NCBI RefSeq assembly: GCF_022213955.1
Contig: NZ_JAKNTW010000030.1
Location: 39,955-103,954 of the forward strand
Origin: Dolomitihabitans soli
Lineage (GTDB): Bacteria > Actinomycetota > Actinomycetes > Streptosporangiales > Streptosporangiaceae
DNA length: 64,000 nucleotides
Direction: 5' to 3'
Part shown: in pieces, positions 38,947 to 47,013 of the stretch
How positions within the stretch are numbered: the first letter of the stretch is position 1
Layout of the letters: every line of letters begins with the position of its first letter
The notes under the pieces: generated by a model
The model's input: only the letters and a program-made list of their open reading frames with translations
Told to the model about the DNA's origin: nothing
The model's database searches: none
Translations under genes and position numbers: made by a program

Positions 38947-39370
38947 CGAGGACGATTGAAGCCCGTCAACGCCGAGTCCGACGGGTGCGACATGCTCAAC
39001 TGGATTCCGGCCTCGACGTCGTCCAGGCCCATGTGGCCGGCCTTGCTGTGGTGGAAAGAGGTGTCCATGACGAGTGCTGAGCTTGCGCGGGCGAGTTCTT
39101 CCACCGCGGGGCAGCACACGGTGTCACCGGTGTATCCCAGGCGGGTGCCGGCTTCGTCGGTGATCAGGTAGCCCAGCTGGGTGGGCAGAGCGCGGATGGT
39201 GTACCCGTTGCCGGACCAGTCGCCGCCACGGTCGTCGAATTCGATGAAGCGGCGGCGGGTGTTGGTCTTCACGTTCGGCCAGGCACCGGGTAGGCCAGCG
39301 CGAAGAGCTGCTCCACCCGTTGGGCGAATCCGGTGGGCCCGATGAGTTCCAGGAACAGGAAGATCTGCGC
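38947..39370 (-). pseudogene. Decayed metallo-beta-lactamase-fold hydrolase
   Basis: Reading leftward, one frame gives QIFLFLELIGPTGFAQRVEQ and then stops. A shifted frame from about 39276 continues with RRFIEFDDRGG, LGYTGDTVCCPAVEELA, DTSFHHSKAGHM and LDDVEAG. These are typical late segments of RNase Z-like MBL enzymes. The N-terminal HxHxDH motif is missing and the end is altered, so the gene is dead: truncated plus a frameshift near 39270. Its upstream end stops a few bases short of a perfect inverted repeat at 39383-39409. Confidence 0.65.
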
Positions 39371-39382
39371 GGCGCCTCCCAA

Positions 39383-39409
39383 TGGGCGTCAACAGGGTGT
39401 TGACGCCCA
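39383..39409. repeat. Perfect inverted repeat, 12-bp arms
   Basis: TGGGCGTCAACA (39383-39394) and TGTTGACGCCCA (39398-39409) are separated by GGG. The repeat lies at the truncated end of the MBL pseudogene and downstream of the 100-residue protein's gene. It may be a recombination scar, an operator or a terminator hairpin. No gene is supported between 39410 and 39586. Confidence 0.75.
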
Positions 39410-39586
39410 ATGTTTCAGGCGTTGCCGACCGGCGCCGGGCAGACTCGGCAACGCGTGGCGCCTGGGTGCGCGTCTGGAAGGAGTCGAATACGACCCGTAT
39501 ACCGAGCAGCGCGGCCCGTCTCACCCCGCCCGAACGGATCTATGACCCCGGGTCTCATGGGGTTGCTGAGGGCTGTGAGGTCAGCC

Positions 39587-39889
39587 TCACGAACTGGTGA
39601 AGTAGTCGTTGCTCGGGTACCACATCTGCGTGATCGGCTCGTTGCTCGACCAGTTCACCGGCCCGTAGAGAGCACGGGCGCTGCCGGATGCATCCACAAC
39701 CTTGAGCCGTGCTGGGATGGCCTGTCCGCCGCTGGCGACGATGACGGGCTGACCATCGCGGTACTCGATTGCCAGGGTCGCGATGTCCTCGGGTGTGACG
39801 TCGGCTGCCGGAATCAGCGTGGGCTGGGGTGCTGTGGGGGTCCATTGGGCGGGGGCCGGCCCCTTTGAGTTGGGCGTGGTCTCGGACAT
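39587..39889 (-). CDS. 100-residue protein of unknown function, shares a leader with the Vps62-like gene
   Basis: I do not recognise this protein. It begins MSETTPNSKGPAP, has a Pro/Thr-rich N-terminal 30 residues, and then a probable small beta domain (LAIEYRDGQPVIVASGGQ, ARLKVVDASG, ALYGPVNW) ending in NDYFTSS. There is no signal peptide and no membrane helix. Start: ATG 39889 with AAGGAGG 7 nt upstream. The 108 bp before it (39901-40008) are nearly the same as those before the Vps62-like gene, so the two should be made under the same conditions. A chaperone, inhibitor or co-factor role for that protein is a guess. Confidence 0.75.
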   Translation of the reverse strand: MSETTPNSKGPAPAQWTPTAPQPTLIPAADVTPEDIATLAIEYRDGQPVIVASGGQAIPARLKVVDASGSARALYGPVNWSSNEPITQMWYPSNDYFTSS

Positions 39890-39900
39890 GGCTGCCTCCT

Positions 39901-40008
39901 TTTCGCTTCGCCGCCGTGGGAGTTCGGTCTCCCCCGCACCGGCAACGACTAAAAGTGACGCCATATCAACGATGAGTAGTCGAAAGGGTGGTCGTGCGCA
40001 TCTGGCGA
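39901..40008 (-). promoter_or_regulatory. Duplicated leader, copy A (upstream of the 100-residue protein gene)
   Basis: This stretch matches 41413-41519 along its whole length with few changes. On the minus strand the shared core GACTACTCATCGTTG is followed by an AT-richer box and then by a perfect hairpin (GGGAG-N6-CTCCC, 39918-39933) about 28 nt before the start codon. The hairpin stem is kept in both copies while the loop changes by one base, which suggests function in the transcript or as an operator. Confidence 0.75.
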
Positions 40009-40095
40009 CGACCTGCGGCCCCGAACCCGAAACGGCCCGCCCCCGATGGCGGGGGCGGGCCCGGCCTCGCACTCGGCGCCCCCCGGGCCGAGGTC

Positions 40096-41403
40096 TTACC
40101 CGGCGGCCGGGGCGGTCACCGGAGCCGAGTCCTGCTCGGTGATGTCGGCGCCCTGCTGGGAGGCGGCCGGGCGTTCGGGAAGCAGTTCGACACCCGAACC
40201 GGGCGGGTACTCGCCGGTGACGTAGGAGGCGACGTTGAACCCGAGCGGGCTGGCGCCCGAGGCCGCTGCCCCGTCCGCGCGCAGCGGGGTGAGCTCGTCG
40301 GTGCGCGACCACAGGCACCCCGCCGACCCGCCCGGGGTCGAGATCGTCTGGCGCTTGGTGGTGTTGGAGAACGTCGTGATGCTGCTGCGGCGCTCATAGC
40401 CGGTCTCGATCGACACGCTCGTGGACACGCTCGCGCTGACCGCCTTGAACGCGACCCCGGCCTCCACCGTGACGCTCATCCCGGTCTTCTGGGAGTAGGC
40501 GTTGCTCTCCTCCCGCGACACTCCGGTCTGTACGTCCACCCCTTGCTGGCCCGGCTGGCTGCCCCTGCGGTTGTCGTGGTAGGTCTGCAAGGTGTAGAAG
40601 CGGGTGCGCTCCAGTGTGTAGAACGGCGAATGTTCGACCTTCCACGGCTCCTCGCGACCGTTGTCGGTGACCATGGTGTAGGGGACGACCACCCTGCGGT
40701 CCACCACCGCCGTGGTGTAGCGCGGCGGCTCCTCGAAGGAGGTCATCTCCGGCGTCGCGGGGCCGTTCTTCTTCTCCACCGCCGCGGGCAGGTCCAGCGC
40801 CCAGGTGGCCGGGGTCGGGCCCGGCTTGTCGTAGGAGGCCACGGCGGTCACCAGCCCCGGGGCGATGATGATCCGCTCCTGGTCGTCGTTGCCCGGATAC
40901 GGCGGGGCCTGCACGTTCCACACCGACACATCCGCGTCGGCGCCGGACCCCTTGTCCCACCACACCATCGAACCGACATCGCCGCGCCGGACCAGGTCCT
41001 GGCGTACGCACACCATGTGGCCCGCGGCCGGCTTGGCCCACGACCCCGTCCACAGATCGCCCAGCGCGACGTACCCGGACGGTGGCACCGGCCGCCACAC
41101 CGCCCCGTCGGCGTCCGCGCCGCTGCCCGCATCCTTCCAGATCAGCTGGAAGTCGACCGGAGGCTTGAGTGCGCCCGAGCCTTGCTGGGCCTCGCGCACC
41201 ACCAGGCCCCCCTCCTTGCCGGCGATGTTGTTGAAGTGGGAGCGGCCCATCGACCCGAGGTGGCGCCAGTTGCCGCCCAGCTCCTCGGTCAGGGGCCGCC
41301 AGAACGCTCCGTTCTTGTCCGCCCCGGAGCCTCCGTCGTGCCAGGACCTTTGGAGGCGCGTGGTGAACCCGATCTCCAAGGGACCGTATCGCTGCGTGAT
41401 CAT
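40096..41403 (-). CDS. Vps62-related protein with a pore-forming-toxin-like C-terminal region
   Basis: The first about 165 residues of this 435-residue protein contain three copies of a GSGAD-centred repeat (25-29, 93-97, 152-156), each followed by an aromatic W motif (AFWRP, AVWRP, VSVWN). This is the pattern of Vps62 (DUF946) beta-prism domains. The second half has a Ser/Thr- and Val-rich amphipathic stretch (about 295-350, with MSVTVEAGVAFKAV and SVSTSVSIETGY), like the membrane-inserting hairpin of aerolysin/MTX-type pore-formers, then a compact C-terminal domain. There is no signal peptide. Start: ATG 41403 with GAAAGGGTG upstream; a longer frame to 41622 crosses the duplicated leader and is not credible. 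Function as a toxin or membrane-binding protein is inferred. Confidence 0.78.
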   Translation of the reverse strand: MITQRYGPLEIGFTTRLQRSWHDGGSGADKNGAFWRPLTEELGGNWRHLGSMGRSHFNNIAGKEGGLVVREAQQGSGALKPPVDFQLIWKDAGSGADADGAVWRPVPPSGYVALGDLWTGSWAKPAAGHMVCVRQDLVRRGDVGSMVWWDKGSGADADVSVWNVQAPPYPGNDDQERIIIAPGLVTAVASYDKPGPTPATWALDLPAAVEKKNGPATPEMTSFEEPPRYTTAVVDRRVVVPYTMVTDNGREEPWKVEHSPFYTLERTRFYTLQTYHDNRRGSQPGQQGVDVQTGVSREESNAYSQKTGMSVTVEAGVAFKAVSASVSTSVSIETGYERRSSITTFSNTTKRQTISTPGGSAGCLWSRTDELTPLRADGAAASGASPLGFNVASYVTGEYPPGSGVELLPERPAASQQGADITEQDSAPVTAPAAG

Positions 41404-41412
41404 CCGACACCC

Positions 41413-41519
41413 TTTCGCTTCGCCGCCGCGGGAGTTCGTTCTCCCACACCGAAAACTACTAAGAGTGACTCTATAGCAACGATGAGTAGTCAAAGGGGAT
41501 GGTCGTGCGCATCTGGCGA
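41413..41519 (-). promoter_or_regulatory. Duplicated leader, copy B (upstream of the Vps62-like gene)
   Basis: This is the second copy of the 108-bp leader at 39901-40008. The hairpin GGGAG-N6-CTCCC is at 41430-41445, 27 nt before the start codon. The rest of the divergent gap (41520-41709) carries a TTGACA at 41639-41644, a candidate -35 box for the rightward operon, and the ribosome site GGAGGA before 41710. Confidence 0.75.
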
Positions 41520-41709
41520 TCGTGCGTACGTTCTCGGCCAACTGCCGGGTGACCCGCCCCGAAATCGTGCGGAGGAAGGACTCGGGGCAAGCTCGGGGAT
41601 CAGCTTGGCATGTGTAGGGCATTGGTGCCCCTGACGGCTTGACATGCCCGAGCGGCCGACGTTCATTGGCGTTTAGGTACGGCGGGAGGTCGTTCGGCGA
41701 GGAGGACCC

Positions 41710-41967
41710 ATGGCGCTGCTGCAGATCGACGCGACCAGCGAGGTACTGACCGGCCTGTCAGAGGTCGAGGAACTTTACGTGGTCAAGCCCTCGCTGGAGA
41801 GCCTGGGCGCGGATCGCTATCGCGTGGGGGGCTACGCGGCGGAATCGGTGATTCCCGACCTGGAGGCACGAGGCTGCGTGGTGACGGTGATGATGAGCAC
41901 CGACGCCATCGAGCGGTTCAACCGGCAGGTCGAGGACTCCATCGCCCCGTCTTCGCCGGACGTGTGA
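41710..41967 (+). CDS. 85-residue protein, possible propeptide/inhibitor partner of the M14 peptidase
   Basis: This is the first gene of the divergent operon. It has a strong GGAGGA site before ATG 41710. The sequence predicts a small alpha/beta domain (EVEELYVVKPSLESLG, YRVGGYAAESVIPDLEARG, VVTVMMSTDAIERF). It is similar in size and strand order to prodomain/inhibitor modules that precede proteases, in which a strand-helix-helix-strand unit covers the active site. The stop is 1 nt before the GTG of the carboxypeptidase gene, so translation is coupled. I cannot assign it to a named family. Prodomain in trans is an inference from size and place. Confidence 0.7.
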   Translation: MALLQIDATSEVLTGLSEVEELYVVKPSLESLGADRYRVGGYAAESVIPDLEARGCVVTVMMSTDAIERFNRQVEDSIAPSSPDV

Positions 41968-41968
41968 G

Positions 41969-43666
41969 GTGCCAGCTCCCTATCCAGACATCAAGGCACC
42001 CCTTCTTCCCCACCAGATAGAGGACGCCCTGGCCGACCTCGCCGTGACCTTCCCCACCTTGTGCACCCGGACGGTTTTCGCCGGCAAGACGTTCAAGAAC
42101 AAGTCGCAGAGCTACATCAAGATCGCGAAAGGTGGCGGCGTCCGCCCTGCCGTACTGGTCACCGGAGGTGTGCACGCCCGGGAGTGGGCACCGCCGGACG
42201 CGCTGGTGACGCTGGCCCGGAACCTGCTGGTGGCCTACACCACCGGAGCCGATATCGGCTTTCCGGCGATGGCGGTCACCCCCGTCGGCGGCACGGCGGT
42301 GACCTACAAGCCTTGGGCGATCAAGTTCGCCGACGTCAAAGGCATCGTGGAGAACCTCGACCTGTATCTGTTCCCACTGGTCAACCCGGACGGCAGGGAA
42401 TTCGACCTGACCCCTCCCATCGACGCCATCGGCTGGCGCAAGAACGTCAGCCCCCAGGCCGGCGGGAACATCGGGGTCGACCTGAACCGGAACTTCGACA
42501 TCATCTGGAAGTTCGAGGACTACTTCGACGTGCCGGTGTACAAGTCGCGGTACGGCAACACCACCCCCGCATCCACCGATCCGGCCGCGGACACCTACCG
42601 CGGGCCGGGCAAGCACTCCGAGCAGGAGACGAAGAACGTCGAGTCGCTGCTGGACACCTTGCCGATCGGCTACTACGTCGACGTGCACATGGCCGGGCGG
42701 AACATCCTCTACTCCTGGGGTCTGGAGGAGAACGGCGACGTCCCGACGATGACGTTCCAGAACGCGGTCTTCAACGGCACGCGTGACGGGCTGCCCAAGG
42801 GGGACTCCAAACTGCCGGTCGGCCGGACCGACTACCAGGAGTACTTACCGGACGACCCGCCGCACCGGATCCGGTCCCGTGGCAAGTTCGGCGCCGACAT
42901 CATGCGCGACGCGATCCTGCGATCGGCGGGCGGCGGCGCCCTGCCGGCTTCGGGCACCCCGCAGTGGACCCACTCGTTGTACGTCTCCGGGCAGAGCGCG
43001 TTCCTGTACCTGCCGGTGGGCGGCGGTCCCAACTCGGGATGCTCCGACGACTACGCCTGCAGCCGCCAGTTCCTCAACCCGGCACGGCAACCCCTCTTCG
43101 CCTACACGCTGGAGATGGGACACCTCGAGGAGCAGTTCTTCCACTGTGACTACCGGGACGTCCCCGGCCATTTCCGGAAGATCAACAGAGAGATCCACGC
43201 GGCGCTGTTCGGCCTTTTCAAGGTCGTCGTGACCTCGGCGCAGCCGACGCCACCGGAGCCACCGCTGCAAAGGGTGTGCCTGATCGCGACCGCGACCCTG
43301 GGCGACCCCGCTCACCCGGACGTGCGATATCTGCGGCATCTGCGCGACGAACGACTGCGGGCCACCCCGGCTGGAGCCAAGGCCGCCGACCTGCTCGACC
43401 GGGTCTACTACAGCTTCAGCCCGGCGGTGGCCCGGCATCTGGAAGGCCATCCCCGGGCCCGGGCCATCGTCCGGGCCCTCGTCATCCGTCCCCTCGTCGC
43501 CGCGCTGCGGCGCCTGTTCGGCCCGATGGCACCGGACCGGCCACCGGATCCGCCGGACGACGGCAAGAAACAGGAACAGGCACAGGAACAGGCCGATGCC
43601 CGAGAGCGGCGACAGGCCGACGGCCCAGGGCCCGCGCAGGCCGACGGCCAAGGGGGGATCCGCTGA
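41969..43666 (+). CDS. M14 zinc carboxypeptidase with CFI-box-like C-terminal domain
   Basis: The 565-residue protein has the M14 zinc ligands H69 and E72 (GVHAREW) and H240 (VDVHMAG), the substrate-binding WRKN and DLNRNF segments (N173-R174), and the catalytic glutamate E382 in YTLEMG. From C437 (CLIATATLG, then VRYLRHLRDERL and VYYSFSP) it matches the CFI-box C-terminal domain of unknown function seen on many bacterial proteins. A Pro/Gln/Lys-rich tail follows. There is no signal peptide, unusual for a secreted carboxypeptidase. Start: GTG 41969. The stop overlaps the next gene's ATG in TGATG. It may process a component of the same operon. Confidence 0.88.
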   Translation: MPAPYPDIKAPLLPHQIEDALADLAVTFPTLCTRTVFAGKTFKNKSQSYIKIAKGGGVRPAVLVTGGVHAREWAPPDALVTLARNLLVAYTTGADIGFPAMAVTPVGGTAVTYKPWAIKFADVKGIVENLDLYLFPLVNPDGREFDLTPPIDAIGWRKNVSPQAGGNIGVDLNRNFDIIWKFEDYFDVPVYKSRYGNTTPASTDPAADTYRGPGKHSEQETKNVESLLDTLPIGYYVDVHMAGRNILYSWGLEENGDVPTMTFQNAVFNGTRDGLPKGDSKLPVGRTDYQEYLPDDPPHRIRSRGKFGADIMRDAILRSAGGGALPASGTPQWTHSLYVSGQSAFLYLPVGGGPNSGCSDDYACSRQFLNPARQPLFAYTLEMGHLEEQFFHCDYRDVPGHFRKINREIHAALFGLFKVVVTSAQPTPPEPPLQRVCLIATATLGDPAHPDVRYLRHLRDERLRATPAGAKAADLLDRVYYSFSPAVARHLEGHPRARAIVRALVIRPLVAALRRLFGPMAPDRPPDPPDDGKKQEQAQEQADARERRQADGPGPAQADGQGGIR

Positions 43667-46600
43667 TGGCAGGCACCGCCGAACGGCTGGCCGTCGAACT
43701 GGGCCGGCTGCTCGAACCGATCGCCGAACGGCTCGCCGCCGGGCAGATCGCCGAACTGTTCGCCGAGCTCGGCCTGCCGGTGCCCCCCGCGGTGGCGCAG
43801 GCCCCGGGCGTCACCTCCGCCGTCGCCTCCGCCGGCGCCGAACTCACCGCGTTGCCACCGAAGATCACCGCGCTGGCCGACGCGCTCACCGGCGGCGACG
43901 CGGGCGACATCGCCGACGCGCTGGCCACCCTGCTGCCCGCCGTGGCCGCAGCGTTCACCGCGTGCCGGGCACTCGCCGCCGCGGTGCGGACCGCGGTCCA
44001 GGGCGGCGGCGTGGTCTCCGCCCCGGTGCAGGCGGTGCTCGCCGACCTGCCGCAGCGGATGATCGACCTCAGCGCGGTCACCTACCTCGTCACCCGGCAT
44101 CCCGCGGCGGGCCGCCCGCTGATCCTGCTCGGGCTGCTCGACGAACTGGAGGTGACCGCCGACGGCGATCGGCCCGCGTACCTGCTCCGCCGGGTCCGGC
44201 TGGACCGGCTCGGCACACTCCTCAACGACCCGGCGCAGGCGCTGGCCCAGCTCTACCGCTGGGGCGACCCGGCGCTGGACACCGGACTGCTGCTCAACCG
44301 GGTCCGCGACCTGCTCAGCGATCTGGGCCTCCCGGTCGTGGTGACCCCTGACGTGGACGGGCGGCCCGAACTGGCCGCCTTCTTCTTCCGGTTGACGCCG
44401 GTCACCGGCCTGCCACCGGGCACCCCCACTCCGCTGGAACTGGTGCTGGACGCGTTCGATCTCACCGGGCTGGACATCCCCCTGCCCATCGGGCGGAACT
44501 GGGCGGCCCATCTGCACAGCACCGGCAACCTCAACCTGGGCGCGGCGTTGCGGATCGAGCCACCGGCCACGTTCCGGCCGCAGGCCCCGGCGCCCGGGGT
44601 GTCGGGCGAGGTGACCGCCAGGTTCGCCCGGCTGCCTGCCGGTCCCGGGCCGATCCTGTTGTTCGGCCAGGCCACCGGCACCCGGCTGACCGCGGCCTCG
44701 GTCCAGGCGTCGTTCGGCGCGGCCTTCGCCGCGGACGGCGCCGGGATCAGCGCCAAGCTGGTCCTCGACGCCGCGATCACCTCCGGCAGACTGGTGCTCC
44801 AGTTCGGTGGCGCGGACGGGTTCCTCGCCACGGTCCTGCCGGGCACCCTGGAGATCGACTTCGACCTGGGCGCCCGATGGACCGACGAGGACGGGCTGAC
44901 CCTGCGCGGCGGCGCCGGCCTGGCGGTCATCGTGCCGCTGGCGCTGCGGATCGGCCCGCTGCGGCTGGAGCGCCTCGACCTGTCCATCCAGCCCGGCGCC
45001 ACCGGAGTCGGCCTGCGGGTGCGACTCACCGGCGGCATCACGCTCGGCCCGTTCGACGCCGCCGTGGAGGGCATCGGCGTGGGCGCCGACCTGGCCGTGC
45101 GGGACGGCAACCTGGGCCCGGTGGACCTGACGTTCCGCTTCCTGCCGCCGCTAGGGCTGGGCCTCGCGGTGAACGCGGGTCCGGTCACCGGCGGCGGGTT
45201 CATCCGCTACGACGAGCCCACCGGGCGGTACGGCGGGCTGCTCGCCCTCAAGCTCGGCATCGTCGGTGTGCAGGCCGCCGGGCTGCTGGACACCCGGATG
45301 CCGGGCGGCGCCCCCGGCTACGCGCTGCTGATCCTGATGCGGGCCACCTTCCCGCCGATCCAGCTCGGCTTCGGCCTGGCGCTGTCGTCGGTGGGCGGCC
45401 TGCTGGCGCTGAACAGGCAGACCGACGTGGACGCGCTGCGCAACCGGATGATCACCGGCACCGCGGGACGGATCCTCGCCCCCGAGGACCCGGTGCGCAA
45501 CGCTCCGTTGCTGCTCGCCGACCTGGCCGCGGTGTTCCCGCCGGCTCCCGGCGTGATCGTGGTCGGGCCGACGCTGCAACTGTCCTGGGCCGAGCTGGTC
45601 CGGTTCGACCTCGGCGTGTTCATGGAGCTGCCGGGGCCACGGAAGATCATCATCCTGGGCTCGGCCAGGGCCGGCATCGACAACCCCTCCGGCGGGCGAC
45701 CGTACCTGCAGATCCGGTTGGACGTGCTCGGGGTCATCGACCTGGCCGGCCAGGTCGTCTCGTTCGACGCGGTGCTGGTCGACAGCCATCTGCTGGAGAT
45801 TCTGGAGTTGACCGGCGGGGCGTCGTTCCGGCTTTCGTGGGGGGCCGAGCCGTACCTGGTGCTGACCGTGGGAGGGTTCCACCCGGCCTACAATCCGGCG
45901 CCGTTGGTGTTCCCCTCCGGCCTGACCCGGATCGCGATGACCCGGGGCGCCCCGACCGACATCCTGTACTTCCGGTTCGAGGGCTACTTCGCGGTCACCA
46001 CCAACACGCTGCAGTTCGGCTCGTCCATCGAGGTGATCATCAATCTGGGCCCGTTCAACGTGCGCGGATTCCTCGCCTTCGACACGCTCATCCGGTTCCA
46101 GCCGTTCCACTTCCGGTTCGACGTCCACGCCTCGGTGAAGGTCCGCTGGAAGAGCCGCAACCTCGGCGGTCTCGACCTGTCCGGGGAGGTGTCCGGGCCG
46201 GGGCCGGTGATCTTCCACGGCAAGGTCTGCTTCGAGATCCTCTGGTTCGACATCTGCTTCGAGGAGACGTTCAAGCTGGGCTCCTCGACGCCACCCGCGG
46301 TAACCCCCGTCGCCTCCGCGGTGGCCGAACTGGCCGGCGAACTCGGCGACCCGGCGAACCTGCGGGCGGTGGGCGGCGCCGACCCGAGGGTGACGGCCGA
46401 GCCCGCGAAGAACACCGGACTGCCGGTGATCTCCCCGTTCGGGCAGGTGGCGTGGACACAGCGGCGGGCACCGCTCGACCTGCTCCTGCAACGGTTCGAG
46501 GGCGCGCCGCTGGCCCGCCCGGAGACGGTCACCGCGAGCGGGCCGCAGGTCACCACGCCGGAGACCGACTGGTTCGCGCCGGGCAGCTTCACCGAACTCA

Positions 46601-46986
46601 AGGACGCCGACGCGCTCAACCGGCGCGCGTTCGAACGGCTGCACGCCGGGGTACGGCTGGGCGCCGAGGGCGCCGACGACGGACCGTCCGCGGCGCTGGA
46701 CGTCACGGTCAAGGTGATCAGGCTCCCCGCTCCACCGATCCTGATCAGGGCGTTCGCGCTGCCGTACTGGCTGCAGTCCGCGGTGGCCGGCCGGATCGGC
46801 CCGGCCGAGCGGGCGGCGGTGTCGCCGGCCCTCTCCGTGCGGGACGAGAGCTGGACCGTGCACGCCCCCGGGGGCGGGGTGGCCATGGCCGGGCTGTCCC
46901 AGGCCCAGGCGCACCAACTCGCCGTGGTCGGCGGCCACGGCACCGCGGTCGCCGACGCCGACCTCGTCGGCCCCATGTCCTTCTAG
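43666..46986 (+). CDS. Large DUF6603-like protein (1106 residues)
   Basis: The start is ATG 43666 in a TGATG overlap with the peptidase gene, with AGGGGGGA upstream; the same frame extends further left but only inside the peptidase gene. The N-terminal about 220 residues are helical and Ala-rich (MAGTAERLAVELGRLLEPIAERLAAG region). The rest is a long series of hydrophobic beta strands (GLGLAVNAGPVTGGGFIRY, FGLALSSVGGLLAL, LYFRFEGYFAVTTN) ending with a paired-Cys block VCFEILWFDICFEETF near 850. From memory this resembles proteins called DUF6603, which have no known function. No signal peptide or transmembrane helix. The last about 230 residues look like a separate domain. Confidence 0.8.
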   Translation: MAGTAERLAVELGRLLEPIAERLAAGQIAELFAELGLPVPPAVAQAPGVTSAVASAGAELTALPPKITALADALTGGDAGDIADALATLLPAVAAAFTACRALAAAVRTAVQGGGVVSAPVQAVLADLPQRMIDLSAVTYLVTRHPAAGRPLILLGLLDELEVTADGDRPAYLLRRVRLDRLGTLLNDPAQALAQLYRWGDPALDTGLLLNRVRDLLSDLGLPVVVTPDVDGRPELAAFFFRLTPVTGLPPGTPTPLELVLDAFDLTGLDIPLPIGRNWAAHLHSTGNLNLGAALRIEPPATFRPQAPAPGVSGEVTARFARLPAGPGPILLFGQATGTRLTAASVQASFGAAFAADGAGISAKLVLDAAITSGRLVLQFGGADGFLATVLPGTLEIDFDLGARWTDEDGLTLRGGAGLAVIVPLALRIGPLRLERLDLSIQPGATGVGLRVRLTGGITLGPFDAAVEGIGVGADLAVRDGNLGPVDLTFRFLPPLGLGLAVNAGPVTGGGFIRYDEPTGRYGGLLALKLGIVGVQAAGLLDTRMPGGAPGYALLILMRATFPPIQLGFGLALSSVGGLLALNRQTDVDALRNRMITGTAGRILAPEDPVRNAPLLLADLAAVFPPAPGVIVVGPTLQLSWAELVRFDLGVFMELPGPRKIIILGSARAGIDNPSGGRPYLQIRLDVLGVIDLAGQVVSFDAVLVDSHLLEILELTGGASFRLSWGAEPYLVLTVGGFHPAYNPAPLVFPSGLTRIAMTRGAPTDILYFRFEGYFAVTTNTLQFGSSIEVIINLGPFNVRGFLAFDTLIRFQPFHFRFDVHASVKVRWKSRNLGGLDLSGEVSGPGPVIFHGKVCFEILWFDICFEETFKLGSSTPPAVTPVASAVAELAGELGDPANLRAVGGADPRVTAEPAKNTGLPVISPFGQVAWTQRRAPLDLLLQRFEGAPLARPETVTASGPQVTTPETDWFAPGSFTELKDADALNRRAFERLHAGVRLGAEGADDGPSAALDVTVKVIRLPAPPILIRAFALPYWLQSAVAGRIGPAERAAVSPALSVRDESWTVHAPGGGVAMAGLSQAQAHQLAVVGGHGTAVADADLVGPMSF

Positions 46987-47013
46987 TCGCGACGACCTTT
47001 CCAGGAGGGTGGC

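Noticed and set aside
41404..41622. N-terminal extension of the Vps62-like protein
   Set aside because: It would translate the duplicated leader and hairpin; the proper ribosome site precedes ATG 41403.
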